Of a DNA stretch of 64,000 nt, positions 28,968 through 37,643 are shown in pieces; position 1 is the stretch's first letter, and each line of letters starts with the position of its first letter. The notes under the pieces are model-generated. The model did not search any database and had not been told where the DNA came from. It saw only the letters and a list, made by a program, of their open reading frames with translations. The translations under genes were made by a program, and so were the position numbers. Source of the stretch: CAVQJU01 sp963712905 (GTDB lineage: Bacteria; Acidobacteriota; Vicinamibacteria; Vicinamibacterales; CAVVIG01); NCBI GenBank assembly GCA_963712905.1, contig CAVQJU010000011.1:1-64000 (forward strand), in the 5' to 3' direction.

Positions 28968-30278
28968 TCATCGCCGCAGGAGCGCAAGGTTGACGGCGTT
29001 GGCCATGGCCTGGTATCCCGCATCGTTCAAATGCAGGTTGTCGCTGGCTTTGTACTGCGGCAGCACCTGCAGCGGGTGGGCTGGATCGCGCACCGCCATG
29101 TCGAAATCGATGACGCCGTCGTAGGCTTTGCCCGTGCGGATCCACTCGTTCACGGCCTGCCGGCGCGCGTCCTTGTCTGTGCTGTAGTACGAAGGGAACG
29201 GCGCGAGGCTCGTGCCTTCGAACGGCAGCAGCGTGCCGCCGATGACCTTCAGGCCGCGCGCGTGCGCGCGCTCGATCAACTGCCGGAGCCCGGCGATCAG
29301 CTCGGCCGCCGTTGGCGGCGGCGCCCCGCCCAGGCCGCCGGGCCCGCCAAGGCCGAAATCGTTGATCCCTTCGAGCACGATGACGTGCGTGGCGCCGCTC
29401 TGCACGAGCGCTTCGCGGTCGAACCGCGCAAGGGCGCTCGGACCGACGCCCTCGGTGAGCACGCGATTGCCCGCGATGCCGACGTTCAGGACACCCGGCA
29501 TGGCCGCCTGGCCGGCCTGCGCTCCGCGGGCGCTGGTCGCCTGGGTCATCAGCCGCCTAGCCAGGTGGTCGGGCCAGCGGTTGTTGGTATCCGGCGTCGA
29601 CAGCGAGCCGTCGGTAATCGAATCGCCGAACGTGACGACGGCGCCAACCGCTTCCGGTGCCGAGACCTCGACGCGCGCCAGGAAGAACCAGGATTGCGTC
29701 GTGCTCGCGACCGGCAGGTCGGCCGTGCCCGAGTGGTTGCCGGACGCCGACACGTAGCTGGTCTGCAGCGCGCCGCTGTGGGTTGTCAGCGGCGAGGGAG
29801 ACGCGGCGGTGTCGCCCGGCAGGAAGATGTCGATCGCCAGGTCGGCGAACGCCGGCACCGCCACGCTGACCGGATCGCTGATCGAAATGGCGCCGGCCGC
29901 GATGGTTGTCGACGGGCTGCCGCCGAAGGTGAGCGGCCGCGCCGACGCCGGAACGATCGACGCGTCCTTCTGGCGCAGCGCGATGTTGGCGGCGCCGACC
30001 GGCAGGGGCGCCGTGCCGAACACGTTGCTGAGCACCACGCGGACGCGGTCGCCGCCGAGGCTCGTGTGGACGATCTGCCGCAGGGTCTGCCTGTTGAAGT
30101 TGAGCACCGGTGGGCCGGGCGCCGGCGCCGGCGTCACTGCCTGCGGGCGCGCCACGACGGCTGTCGCCCACGTGCCGACCCAGTGATCCGGCGCTCGTAC
30201 GGCCTGCGCGCTCGCGGGCGGGCTGACGGCGAAGGTACACAACGCAAGCGCCGCTGCGGCGACTTTGAAAGTCTTCAT
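28968..30278 (-). CDS. exported SGNH/GDSL hydrolase
   Basis: 436 residues. Leader VAAAALALCTFAVSPPASA. A ~170-residue N-terminal beta domain (WVGTWATAVVARPQAV, LRQIVHTSLGGDRVRVVLSN) precedes block I GAVVTFGDSITDG (Ser220), block II NVGIAGNRVL, block III VIVLEGINDFG and block V DNLHLNDAGYQAMANAVN with the Asp/His pair. Family members act as esterases or deacetylases on polysaccharides or lipids. The gene lies upstream of the amidohydrolase/APC pair on the same strand (58-nt gap with a hairpin), so partial co-transcription is possible. Confidence 0.9.
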   Translation of the reverse strand: MKTFKVAAAALALCTFAVSPPASAQAVRAPDHWVGTWATAVVARPQAVTPAPAPGPPVLNFNRQTLRQIVHTSLGGDRVRVVLSNVFGTAPLPVGAANIALRQKDASIVPASARPLTFGGSPSTTIAAGAISISDPVSVAVPAFADLAIDIFLPGDTAASPSPLTTHSGALQTSYVSASGNHSGTADLPVASTTQSWFFLARVEVSAPEAVGAVVTFGDSITDGSLSTPDTNNRWPDHLARRLMTQATSARGAQAGQAAMPGVLNVGIAGNRVLTEGVGPSALARFDREALVQSGATHVIVLEGINDFGLGGPGGLGGAPPPTAAELIAGLRQLIERAHARGLKVIGGTLLPFEGTSLAPFPSYYSTDKDARRQAVNEWIRTGKAYDGVIDFDMAVRDPAHPLQVLPQYKASDNLHLNDAGYQAMANAVNLALLRR

Positions 30279-30308
30279 GGATGGCCTGCTCTTCCGGCGA
30301 TGCTGATT

Positions 30309-30929
30309 CTATCGCTCCCGCGCGGCGACGGTGAAGGTGATGTTCAGTTCGTTCTTGACCTTGACGACGCCCCCGACGGAGATGGGCGTGATGCCGAAAT
30401 CGGTCTGCTTGATGACGAACTTGCCGGTGGCCGTCAGCCGATCGCCGGCGACTTTGACCGAAACGGGGGCCGTGACCGTCTGCGTCTTGCCATGAATCGT
30501 CAGCCTGCCCGTGACCGACAGGTCGAGCGCGGCCGCCGTCCCTTTCGCCGTAACGCCCGTGCTCTCGAAGACGATTGCCGGGTAGCGGCTCGCGTCGAGC
30601 ACCATGTCGCTCAGCATCGTCTCCGTCACCTTGGGTACGTCGGACGCCGATTCGCCCTTGCCGGTGACGCGCATCGCCGCGGCGTTGAACTCGAGCCGCA
30701 CATCGTCGTGGGACGGGTCGTCCGTGTCGAGATGGATGACGCCGCTCGTCAGCGGCGCCTCGACTTCGTGCGTGTGGCCGGCGAAGCTGAACGCGCCGCT
30801 CTTGCCGACGTCGATCAGCGCACGGCTCTGGCCGGGGTCGACCGTAAACGTGCGCGGCGAGGCTGCGCCGACGGCATGTCCCACGGCCAGCGCGGCTGTG
30901 AGCGCCGCCGTTGCGAGGACAAGTCGCAT
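30309..30929 (-). CDS. YceI family periplasmic protein
   Basis: 206 residues from ATG 30929. Signal peptide (RLVLATAALTAALAVGHAVG), FTVDPGQSRALIDVGKSGAF, FSFAGHTHEVEAPLTSGVIH, DASRYPAIVFESTGVTAKG and TGKFVIKQTDFGITPISVGG. YceI proteins are lipocalin-like barrels that bind polyisoprenoids or amphiphiles. It is divergent from the LRR gene with a 25-nt gap, so the two promoters must overlap. Confidence 0.9.
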   Translation of the reverse strand: MRLVLATAALTAALAVGHAVGAASPRTFTVDPGQSRALIDVGKSGAFSFAGHTHEVEAPLTSGVIHLDTDDPSHDDVRLEFNAAAMRVTGKGESASDVPKVTETMLSDMVLDASRYPAIVFESTGVTAKGTAAALDLSVTGRLTIHGKTQTVTAPVSVKVAGDRLTATGKFVIKQTDFGITPISVGGVVKVKNELNITFTVAARER

Positions 30930-30954
30930 GATCGGCGTATTGTAAGGTACACGG

Positions 30955-31686
30955 ATGTCCGATAGCCGGCGTCTCGTAATCAGATTCCAGGAAATCGCCG
31001 AGGTTCCCGACTGGGTCTGGGACAGGACGGATCTGGAGTTCCTGTGCGTCTCCGACAACCGGCTGACCGGCGTTTCGACGAGAATCGCCAACCTCACGAA
31101 CCTCAGGGCCCTCGACATCGCGCACAACGCGATTGAATCCATCCCGGATGCGCTCGGCGCGTTGCCGAACCTTTCCGACTACCTGTATCTGAGCGACAAC
31201 AGGCTGACGGCGTTTCCAGAGGCTGTCACGAGGCTCGCGACGCTTCGCTACCTCGGGCTCACGGACAACCAGATCCCCTCGCTGCCCGAAAGCCTCGCCG
31301 GTCTCGCCAGCCTCGTCGAACTGCGGCTGTACAACAACGGGCTGTCCGCGCTTCCCGGGTCTCTTGCGACGCTGTCACATCTGCGCGAGCTCCACTTGTC
31401 CAACAACCGTCTGACGTCGCTGCCGTCTTCGATCGGCCGGCTGGGCGAGCTCAGGATTCTCGACCTTCGCAACAATCAGGTGAGGGACATCCCGGCATCG
31501 ATCGGCGATCTGCGAAATCTGCTGTATCTCGACCTTCGCGCCAACGCCATCACCGCGCTGCCTGACAGCATCGGCGATCTCCCCAGGCTCCAGAAGCTCG
31601 ATCTCCGCTGGACGCCGCTCTCGCTCCTGCCGCCCCCGCCCTGGATCGCCAAACTCGAGCAACGCGGCTGCGTGGTTCTTAGATAG
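30955..31686 (+). CDS. leucine-rich-repeat protein
   Basis: 243 residues without a signal peptide. About nine LRRs of 23 residues with the pattern LxxLxLxxNxLxxLPxxIxxL (for example LRELHLSNNRLTSLPSSIGR, LRILDLRNNQVRDIPASIGD). These SDS22-like/bacterial LRRs form a curved binding scaffold; the ligand is unknown. No effector domain is fused. A CACGAAG hairpin follows the stop. Confidence 0.88.
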   Translation: MSDSRRLVIRFQEIAEVPDWVWDRTDLEFLCVSDNRLTGVSTRIANLTNLRALDIAHNAIESIPDALGALPNLSDYLYLSDNRLTAFPEAVTRLATLRYLGLTDNQIPSLPESLAGLASLVELRLYNNGLSALPGSLATLSHLRELHLSNNRLTSLPSSIGRLGELRILDLRNNQVRDIPASIGDLRNLLYLDLRANAITALPDSIGDLPRLQKLDLRWTPLSLLPPPPWIAKLEQRGCVVLR

Positions 31687-31691
31687 TGAAA

Positions 31692-31778
31692 ATGGCTTCT
31701 CACGAAGACACGAAGGTCACGAAGCTGGTTTTGTACAGACCTATCTTCGTGTTCTTCGTGCCTTCGTGATGAGCAGGC
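31692..31778. repeat. CACGAAG-type long hairpin
   Basis: Left arm 31692-31724 (CACGAAGACACGAAGGTCAC...) and right arm 31745-31778 (CTTCGTGTTCTTCGTGCCTT...). It lies between convergent LRR and LLM genes. The CACGAAG motif also occurs at 22232-22263. Confidence 0.8.
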
Positions 31779-31799
31779 GCTGATGACTGGCAATGTTGC

Positions 31800-32801
31800 C
31801 TATGAAAGAAGGCTCCCCGCGATGAGCTCGTACGACCGGCGCCGCGCGGCATGGTCGTAGGTGATCGTCACGATCATGATCTCGTCGGCCTGGTATTCCG
31901 CAGCAAGCGCCTCGATGCCGGCGCGAACGGTCTCCGGCGACCCAACGATCCATCGCCGGCGCCGGCCGAGGGCTTCCGCGCTCTGGGGATGCTCGGCGAG
32001 AAACGCGAGCGCGGTGTCGATCGGCGGCACGGGGATGAGGGTCCCCTGCATGAACAGCGTGAACGCCATGCGGCTGCTTGCGGCCAGCCGCCACGCGGCT
32101 TCGTCGGTTTCCGCGCAGAGAGCCCAGATGGCCGCCGTGGTGCGGGGCAGGGGGTTCATTTCCGACGCCACGTAGTGCTGCCGGTAATAGGCGGCGATTT
32201 CGGCGCCGGCCGGGTTGATGAAATCCGCGAACGCATACGGCAGCCCGAGTTCGGCCGCCCAGACCGCACTCTGCGGCGACGAACCGAGCAGCCAGACCTC
32301 GGGCCGCGTGCTGCCGCCGGGGAGCTTCCTGAGCCGTGCGAAGCGATGGCTGGCCGGCATGCGGTTCCACTCGTACGCGAGCAGCTCCGACAGCTGCTCC
32401 GGAAAATCGTCCGGCGCGGCCTGGCGCCTGTCGCGTTGAAGCGCGAAGGCCGTGAGCGGGTCGCTGCCGGGCGCACGGCCGACCGCGAGATCGATGCGGT
32501 CGCCGTACAGACCGCCCAGCATGCTGAAGTTCTCGGCGACCTTCAGCGGGCTGTAGTGCGGCAGCATCACGCCGCCGCTGCCGACCCGGATGCGCGACGT
32601 CGCCGACGCGATCGCGGCAATCAGCACTTCCGGGCTCGCGCAGGCCAGCATCGGCGTGCCGTGATGCTCGGCCACCCAGTACCGCTGGTAGCCGAGTCCC
32701 TCTGTAAATCGCGCCAGATCGACGGAATTTCTCAACGCGTCGCCACCGGTCGAACCGTCCGAAACAGGTGACTGGTCGAGGACACTCAGGCGCAGCGACA
32801 T
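31800..32801 (-). CDS. LLM-class flavin-dependent oxidoreductase
   Basis: 333 residues from ATG 32801. SVLDQSPVSDGSTGGDALRN, YQRYWVAEHHGTPMLACASP, RIRVGSGGVMLPHYSPLKVA, DLAVGRAPGSDPLTAFAL and EVWLLGSSPQSAVWAAELGL are typical of the luciferase-like MsnO8/YhbW group. It is an FMN-dependent cytoplasmic oxidoreductase; the substrate cannot be predicted. The upstream in-frame ATG at 32828 adds only CNRRLLLA and is less likely. Confidence 0.9.
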   Translation of the reverse strand: MSLRLSVLDQSPVSDGSTGGDALRNSVDLARFTEGLGYQRYWVAEHHGTPMLACASPEVLIAAIASATSRIRVGSGGVMLPHYSPLKVAENFSMLGGLYGDRIDLAVGRAPGSDPLTAFALQRDRRQAAPDDFPEQLSELLAYEWNRMPASHRFARLRKLPGGSTRPEVWLLGSSPQSAVWAAELGLPYAFADFINPAGAEIAAYYRQHYVASEMNPLPRTTAAIWALCAETDEAAWRLAASSRMAFTLFMQGTLIPVPPIDTALAFLAEHPQSAEALGRRRRWIVGSPETVRAGIEALAAEYQADEIMIVTITYDHAARRRSYELIAGSLLS

Positions 32802-32935
32802 GGCCAACAGAAGCCTCCGATTGCACATTTGACCACGTGTGCGCCGAATCGGGACACTCGAAGGGCCACTTTGTGCCGTTGGTTGACGTTTTTGACCGGA
32901 ACGCCGTTTGCGATCTCCACAGTATTGTGAAGATC

Positions 32936-33085
32936 ATGGCGCCGCCCCCCACCATCTGCCAGAAGTGTGGCAGCCATCGGACGCGGATTGTCGGTCAGTC
33001 GGTTGCCCCGAAAGTGGTGTACGTCCGCTGCGAAGCGTGCGGGCACGTGTTCGTCCCACCGCCGCCGCAGGTGGATCAGCCGTAG
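32936..33085 (+). CDS. small zinc-ribbon protein
   Basis: 49 residues from ATG 32936. Two knuckles, CQKCG and CEACG, separated by 25 residues (SHRTRIVGQSVAPKVVYVRC...). The size and spacing fit a stand-alone zinc ribbon. It is short, but the four-cysteine pattern and high-GC codon use support it. Confidence 0.6.
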   Translation: MAPPPTICQKCGSHRTRIVGQSVAPKVVYVRCEACGHVFVPPPPQVDQP

Positions 33086-33116
33086 GGTGCGCGGGGGTTC
33101 AGCCCCGTCGCGACTG

Positions 33117-33134
33117 GCAGGCCTGAAGGCCTGC
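33117..33134. repeat. TTCA/TGAA-loop hairpin
   Basis: GCAGGCC-TGAA-GGCCTGC, the inverse orientation of the hairpin at 19667-19684, between the zinc-ribbon gene and the next exported protein. Confidence 0.8.
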
Positions 33135-33167
33135 ACGACGTACGAAGCGAGGCGCTAGAATCACGGC

Positions 33168-33984
33168 ATGCGTCTCACGGCCGCATCACTGTTGTCTGTC
33201 GCGCTCCTGTCGGCGGCCGCCCCGCCACTCGCCGCGCAATGGCTGAAACATCCCACGCCGGGCGTGCCGAAGACGGCCGCCGGGACTCCCCGGCTCGACG
33301 CGCCGGCGCCCAGGTCCGCGGACGGCAAGCCGGATCTGTCCGGCATCTGGATTCCGCTCGACAACCGTCCGTGTCCGTCGGAAGGCTGCGCCGACATGCG
33401 GGTCGGCCAGCAGTTCGTGGACATGGGCTGGGGAATCCCCGGCGGGCTGCCGTATCAGCCGTGGGCCGCCGCGCTCACAAAGCAGCGGACGGCCGAACTG
33501 CGGCTGAACGATCCCAACTCGCAGTGCCTGCCGATCGGCATCGTGCGGATGCACACCACGCCGCTGTACCGGAAGGTGGTGCAGACGCCCGGCCTGGTCA
33601 TCATCCTGAGCGAGCGCCAGGTGTGGTACCGGCAGATCTTCACGGACGGCCGGTCGCTCCCGCCGGATCCTGTGCCGACCTGGAATGGCTATTCAGTCGG
33701 AAAGTGGGAAGGCGACACGCTGGTCGTGCAATCGGGCGGCTTCCGGGACGGCATGTGGCTGGACGCCAACGGCAGCCCGCTGACCGAAGCCGGGAAGATC
33801 ACCGAGCGCTTCCACCGCACGAACTACGGCACGCTCGACATCACCATCACCGTCGACGACCCGAAGGCGTACACGGCGCCGTGGACCACCACGATCCGCC
33901 ACCAGATCGCCCTCGACACCGAGCTCATCGACTACGTGTGCCAGGAGAACGAAAAGGACGTGCAGGCATCTCGTGGGGAAGTAG
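33168..33984 (+). CDS. exported GRWEG-family protein (short QWLKHPTPGVP form), 3' frameshift
   Basis: Signal peptide (AASLLSVALLSAAAPPLAAQ) then QWLKHPTPGVPKTAAGTPRL, GKPDLSGIWIPLD, VVQTPGLVIILSERQVWYRQ, IFTDGRSLPPDPVPTWNGYS, VGKWEGDTLVVQSGGFRDGM and ERFHRTNYGTLDITITVDDP. An extra G near 33966 hides the end DVQHLVGK with the stop TAG at 33982-33984; uncorrected, the frame runs through the hairpin element to 34259. The intact paralogue at 49581-50360 ends DQAHMVGGK, which supports this. Function unknown. Confidence 0.82.
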
Positions 33985-34033
33985 GGCGGCCCTTTCAGGG
34001 CCGCCAACGCGGGGCTGAAAGCCCCGCGCTACT
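33981..34033. terminator. double-hairpin GTAG...CTAC element
   Basis: Two stems in a row, GGCGGCCC-TTTCA-GGGCCGCC region (33985-34005) and GCGGGGCTGAAAGCCCCGC (34009-34027), bounded by GTAG and CTAC. It lies exactly between two convergent genes and includes the stop of each, so a bidirectional terminator role is plausible. A near-identical copy is at 61393-61443. Confidence 0.75.
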
Positions 34034-34724
34034 TCTCCAAATAGGTCTCGAGAAATGCCTGCGTCATGTGCCACGCCTGCGCGGCGGCCTGCGGCTGGTA
34101 GGCGGGGCGCGCGTCGCAGAAAAACCCGTGGTCCGCGTTCGAGAACACCACGTCCACGAACACCTTGTTCGCTTCGCCCACGGCCGTGACGACGGCGCGC
34201 CGCTGGTCGTCGGGGATGTGGTGATCGAGGCCGCCCCAGACAAAGAGCATCGGCCCTGAGAGCCGGGAGGCGCGGGCGAGCAGCGGAGGGATGTTCCCGC
34301 CGTAGTAAGAGACCGCGGCTTTGAGCGGGACGGCGGAATCGGCCACGAACGCCGCGCGTCCTCCCAGGCAGTAGCCGATCGCGGCGGTGTTCCCTCCGAC
34401 GCCCTCACGCTCCAGCCACGCGAACGCCGCGCGCGCGTCCGCTTCGAGTCCCTGCTCGGTGATCGCCTTGAGATGGGGCATCGCCGACGCGAAGTCGTCG
34501 TAGCGGCAGTCGAAGCCGGGGGCCGAGCGATGAAATAGTTCGGGCGCGATCGCGAGGTAGCCCGCGGCGGCGAACCGCTCCGCGACGTCGCGGATGTGGG
34601 CGTTGACGCCGAACGCTTCCTGAAAGATCAGCAGCCCTCGAGCCGGCGGCCCCTCGGGCCGCGCGGTCCACGCGCGCAGCGTCGTGCCGTCACCGGCGGC
34701 GAGGTCGACCCAGGCCGACTTCAC
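34029..34724 (-). CDS. dienelactone hydrolase family protein
   Basis: 231 residues, cytoplasmic. LLIFQEAFGVNAHIRDVAER matches the DLH N-terminus. The nucleophile motif GYCLGG carries Cys119; the acid is in WGGLDHHIPDD and the histidine in NADHGFFCDARPAYQPQAA. The Cys-Asp-His triad is the hallmark of carboxymethylenebutenolidase-type enzymes, which open dienelactones in aromatic degradation, though many relatives have other substrates. Its 3' end abuts the double hairpin. Confidence 0.9.
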   Translation of the reverse strand: MKSAWVDLAAGDGTTLRAWTARPEGPPARGLLIFQEAFGVNAHIRDVAERFAAAGYLAIAPELFHRSAPGFDCRYDDFASAMPHLKAITEQGLEADARAAFAWLEREGVGGNTAAIGYCLGGRAAFVADSAVPLKAAVSYYGGNIPPLLARASRLSGPMLFVWGGLDHHIPDDQRRAVVTAVGEANKVFVDVVFSNADHGFFCDARPAYQPQAAAQAWHMTQAFLETYLEK

Positions 34725-34735
34725 GGGGAAAGCAT

Positions 34736-34865
34736 AAAGTTCAAAGTTGAAAGTGGAGAAGTGAAGTTCAAAGTGCGTCGGCGGCTTCGCTTCCCAACTT
34801 CAAAGTAAGTCCACAAGTACTTCTTTACTTCACTTTTCAACTTTGCACTTTCCACTTTGAACTTT
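34736..34865. repeat. AAAGTTCAAAGT inverted array
   Basis: Direct AAGTTCAAAGT/TGAAAGTGG units (34736-34775) face CACTTT/CAACTTTGCACTTT units (34823-34865), making a long AT-rich hairpin in GC-rich DNA. It separates the dienelactone hydrolase start from the lipoprotein-like genes. Same family: 41681, 54177, 56566. Confidence 0.8.
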
Positions 34866-34867
34866 CT

Positions 34868-35302
34868 TCACGGGTGCACGATGCGGACGGCGAAATCCAC
34901 GGGGCCGGTCAGCTCGCCCAGGTCGTAGATCTTCGTGCAGTACGTCGCCGCCGTGAGCGAGTTGACGAGCTGCGCCGTCAACCCGGGCGCCGTCGTCACC
35001 GAGTTCGTGACGGCGCATTCCGTGCCGTTCGGCGTGCCGACGCCGAGCCCCATCACCTTGCTCAGCGCGGGGCCGGGCGCCTTCGGAACGAGGCTGGCGA
35101 GCGTGATGCTGACGTTCCCTGAAGCGGCGACGGTGAAGGAATAGAAGCTCGATCCCTGTACGCCGAGCGTCCCGGTAAACACTTCCGACTGAGGCAAAAC
35201 GGGAGTGGTCGGCGTGGACGGGTTGTTGTCGCCGCCCCCGCAGGAGACCGTGAGCAGGGCGATCACGCAGAGGAATGAGACGGCAGTCGTCGCTGTTTTC
35301 AT
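34868..35302 (-). CDS. small lipoprotein-like exported protein (paralogue 1)
   Basis: 144 residues. Hydrophobic leader VSFLCVIALLTVSC with a lipobox-like Cys, then a GGGDNNPSTPTTP linker and a beta-sandwich-like domain (VFTGTLGVQGSSFYSFTVAA, GTECAVTNSVT, YCTKIYDLGELTGPVDFAVR). Its pattern resembles pre-peptidase C-terminal (PPC)-type domains, without certainty. Two cysteines (in the ECAV and YCTKIYD segments) are shared with the other three paralogues. The start is 6 nt after the stop of paralogue 2. Confidence 0.75.
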   Translation of the reverse strand: MKTATTAVSFLCVIALLTVSCGGGDNNPSTPTTPVLPQSEVFTGTLGVQGSSFYSFTVAASGNVSITLASLVPKAPGPALSKVMGLGVGTPNGTECAVTNSVTTAPGLTAQLVNSLTAATYCTKIYDLGELTGPVDFAVRIVHP

Positions 35303-35308
35303 CGGAGC

Positions 35309-35765
35309 CTATGGATGGGTGACGGTGACGGTGACGGTCGTGCCGCCCTGCCCGACGTTGCCGATGTCGTACGTGCCGGCGCAGGTACGTACCGAGATCG
35401 ACCGAGGCCGTCAACTGCGCCGTCGTTCCGGCCTGCGTGTTCACCGTCTGCGTGAACTTGCAGTCGGCGCCCGTCGCGCCCCGGATGCCGAGGCCGAGAC
35501 CGACGGTGACGGACGGGTCCACTCTCGCCAGCTGCACGGTGACGGTCCCGGCCTGCCTGGCCGTGAACGTCCGGGTCGCCGTGCCGTTGGGCGCCATGAC
35601 GCCATTCAGTGTCTCGGTGACCGTTCCCGTCGGCGTGGTCGGCGTGGTCGGTGTCGACGGGTTGTTGTCGTTGCTGCACGCGACGCAGATCGCGGCAAAC
35701 GCCAGCAGCGCGACAGCCGGCCAGGTCAGGCGCGCGTGGGCGCGCGAAGCATCAACGGCACGCAT
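35309..35765 (-). CDS. small lipoprotein-like exported protein (paralogue 2), frameshifted
   Basis: Leader AVALLAFAAICVAC, linker NDNNPSTPTTPTTPTG, domain with ETLNGVMAPNGTATRTFTAR, GLGLGIRGATGADCKFTQTV and LTASVDLGTY. After a 1-nt insertion near 35390 the end reads CAGTYDIGNVGQGGTTVTVT and stops at 35309-35311, matching the YC...YDxG end of its paralogues. Upstream in-frame starts exist; ATG 35765 places the signal peptide best. Confidence 0.75.
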
Positions 35766-35847
35766 GAGATCTTTACGTCGCTCCTGATTGTGAAACGTTT
35801 GTGACACCAAGGCCGCGCCCCCGGTGACGCGCGTCTCGGTTTGTACA

Positions 35848-36297
35848 ATGACACATATAACGTCCGTTCGCATCGCGGTCTGTGGTCTGGCGCTGCTCGC
35901 TGCCGCGTGCAGTCACGATACGACCACGCCCTCAACCCCGTCGTCCACGTCGACAACCACTCCGGTGACGACGCCCACAACGTCGGAGACGTTTGCGTCG
36001 ACCGTGGATCCTGGCGGTGCGGCCTTCTATTCATTCAACATCGCCGCAAACGGCACAGTCAACGTCACCCTGAACGGCGTGGGGGGCACGGGCGTCCCGT
36101 CGACCGTGCAACTCGGCCTGGGCATCGGCACGCCGGCGGGCGTCGATTGCTCCACGACGAGCACGGTGACGGCGGGCGCGGGGCCGGGCCCGCAGCTCAC
36201 AGGCACCTTCGGCCCAGGGTTGTTCTGTGTCCGGGTTTACGACGTCGGCAACCTGGCGGCGACGGCTGCCTTCAGGGTTACGATCGCGCACTCCTGA
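35848..36297 (+). CDS. small lipoprotein-like exported protein (paralogue 3)
   Basis: 149 residues from ATG 35848. Leader VRIAVCGLALLAAAC then a Thr/Pro/Ser linker (TTTPSTPSSTSTTTPVTTPT) and the shared domain: ETFASTVDPGGAAFYSFNIA, GLGIGTPAGVDCSTTSTVTA, LFCVRVYDVGNLAATAAFRV. It is on the opposite strand to its three relatives; the inversion suggests local rearrangement. Confidence 0.78.
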   Translation: MTHITSVRIAVCGLALLAAACSHDTTTPSTPSSTSTTTPVTTPTTSETFASTVDPGGAAFYSFNIAANGTVNVTLNGVGGTGVPSTVQLGLGIGTPAGVDCSTTSTVTAGAGPGPQLTGTFGPGLFCVRVYDVGNLAATAAFRVTIAHS

Positions 36298-36312
36298 TTA
36301 GACGCCGCAGGC

Positions 36313-36751
36313 TCACGTGTGGGCGACGGTCACCGTGTAGGCAATCGGGCCGGCCGCGTTTCCGACGTCCACGACCGCCACGCAGTAGGTGCCGGCGTTG
36401 AGCGGATCCGGTGAGCTGGGCGGTCGAGCCAGGCGGAGTGGTCACCTGAGCGCCCGACAGCAGGGAGCAGACCCCGGTCGTGCCTGGCGTCCCGATCGCG
36501 AACCCCATCGTGATTGTCGATGGGGGGGCCGCCGCGACCAGCGTGGCGTTGACGGTGCCGCCGGTCGTCACGGTGAAGTTGTGGAAATCCAGCCCCCCGA
36601 CAGGGACGGTGCCCGTGAAGGTATCTGTGACCAGGGTGCCTGTCGGCGCGGTGATGTTCGAGTTGTCGCCGCTGGCGCCGCCGCAGGCCGCTGTGGCCGA
36701 CATGGCTGCCACGAATGCGAGCGCGAGTCCGAGCGTGGTCGAACGAGTCAT
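36313..36751 (-). CDS. small lipoprotein-like exported protein (paralogue 4), frameshifted
   Basis: Leader LGLALAFVAAMSATAAC, GGASGDNSNITAPTG, DTFTGTVPVGGLDFHNFTVT, MGFAIGTPGTTGVCSLLSGA. A 1-nt loss near 36410 hides the end LNAGTYCVAVVDVGNAAGPI ... VTVAHT, which stops at 36313-36315. The ATG lies 1 nt after the stop of the response-regulator gene, so the two form an operon. Confidence 0.75.
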
Positions 36752-36752
36752 G

Positions 36753-37491
36753 TCAGGCGTCTCCCAGCTTGTAGCCGACACCACGAACAGTGAGGACGTA
36801 GCGGCGGTCGTCGGATTCGATGCGCCGGCGCAGCCGGCTGATCAGCGTGTCCACGCTTCGCACCGTGACGAAGCGGTTCTTCCCCCAGATTCGGGCGAGC
36901 AGCCCCTCGCGGCTGAACACGACGCCAGGATGGCAGGCCAGGACGTACAGCAGGTGAAACTCCTGCTCGGTCAGCTGTACGCGCCGGTCGCCGACGAACA
37001 CGTGGCGCCTTGCCGGATCGAGGCGGATGTCCAGGTGGGCGATCGGCGGCGCGGCCATCGCCGTGGGCCGCGGCATGCGGTCCCTGTGACCGCGAGGCTC
37101 GCGAGCGGTGAATCGCCGCGCGCGCGCGCGCCGCGAGCTCGTGGTGCCCGAACGGTTTCATGAGGAAGTCGTCAGCACCGTGTTCGATTTCCGTCAACGC
37201 GGCGGCCAGCGCCGTGTCCGGGGCAATGATGACGATCGGGACGTGGCGGTTCAGCGTGTGGTGACGCAGTGTCCGGCAGATTTGCAGCTGCGTGACGTGA
37301 GGAGCGCCCAGATCGACGAGCACCAGGTCGAAGGCCTTGGCCGCCGCCTGCTGGAGGGCCGCCATGCCGTCGGCGACCGCCTCGCACGCGTACCGATCGA
37401 GCCCCAGCCCCGCGGCCATGGAGTCGCGAAGGCGGGCTTCGTGCTCGACCAGCAGAACGCGCGCGCCCGATCGTGGGAGGGTTTGGGTCAA
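36753..37491 (-). CDS. OmpR-type response regulator, one frameshift
   Basis: Receiver (1-120): VLLVEHEARLRDSMAAGLGL, phosphoacceptor in FDLVLVDLGAPHVTQLQICR, VPIVIIAPDTA, and DDFLMKPFGHHELAARARAA with the conserved Lys. The acidic pair is VEHE, not the usual E/D-D/E doublet, so Mg binding could be altered. The winged-helix DNA-binding part (HLDIRLDPARRHVFVGDRRV, LTEQEFHLLYVLACHPGVVF, TVRSVDTLISRLRRRI, YVLTVRGVGYKLGD) is in another frame; a 1-nt indel lies near 37070-37090. No histidine kinase is adjacent: an orphan regulator here. It is transcribed with lipoprotein paralogue 4. Confidence 0.85.
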
Positions 37492-37643
37492 AGTCAGCTC
37501 GGCCGGTGACGCTTCGCGCGGTGCAAGCCGCGCGCCAGCGGTTCAGGGCCGCAAGAGGCCACTTCGACCCTGCAAGGGGACAACGCCTGCCCGCACGCGT
37601 CCCCATCGCACTACAGCTAAGGAAAGCGGAAGGAGGGCGTGAG

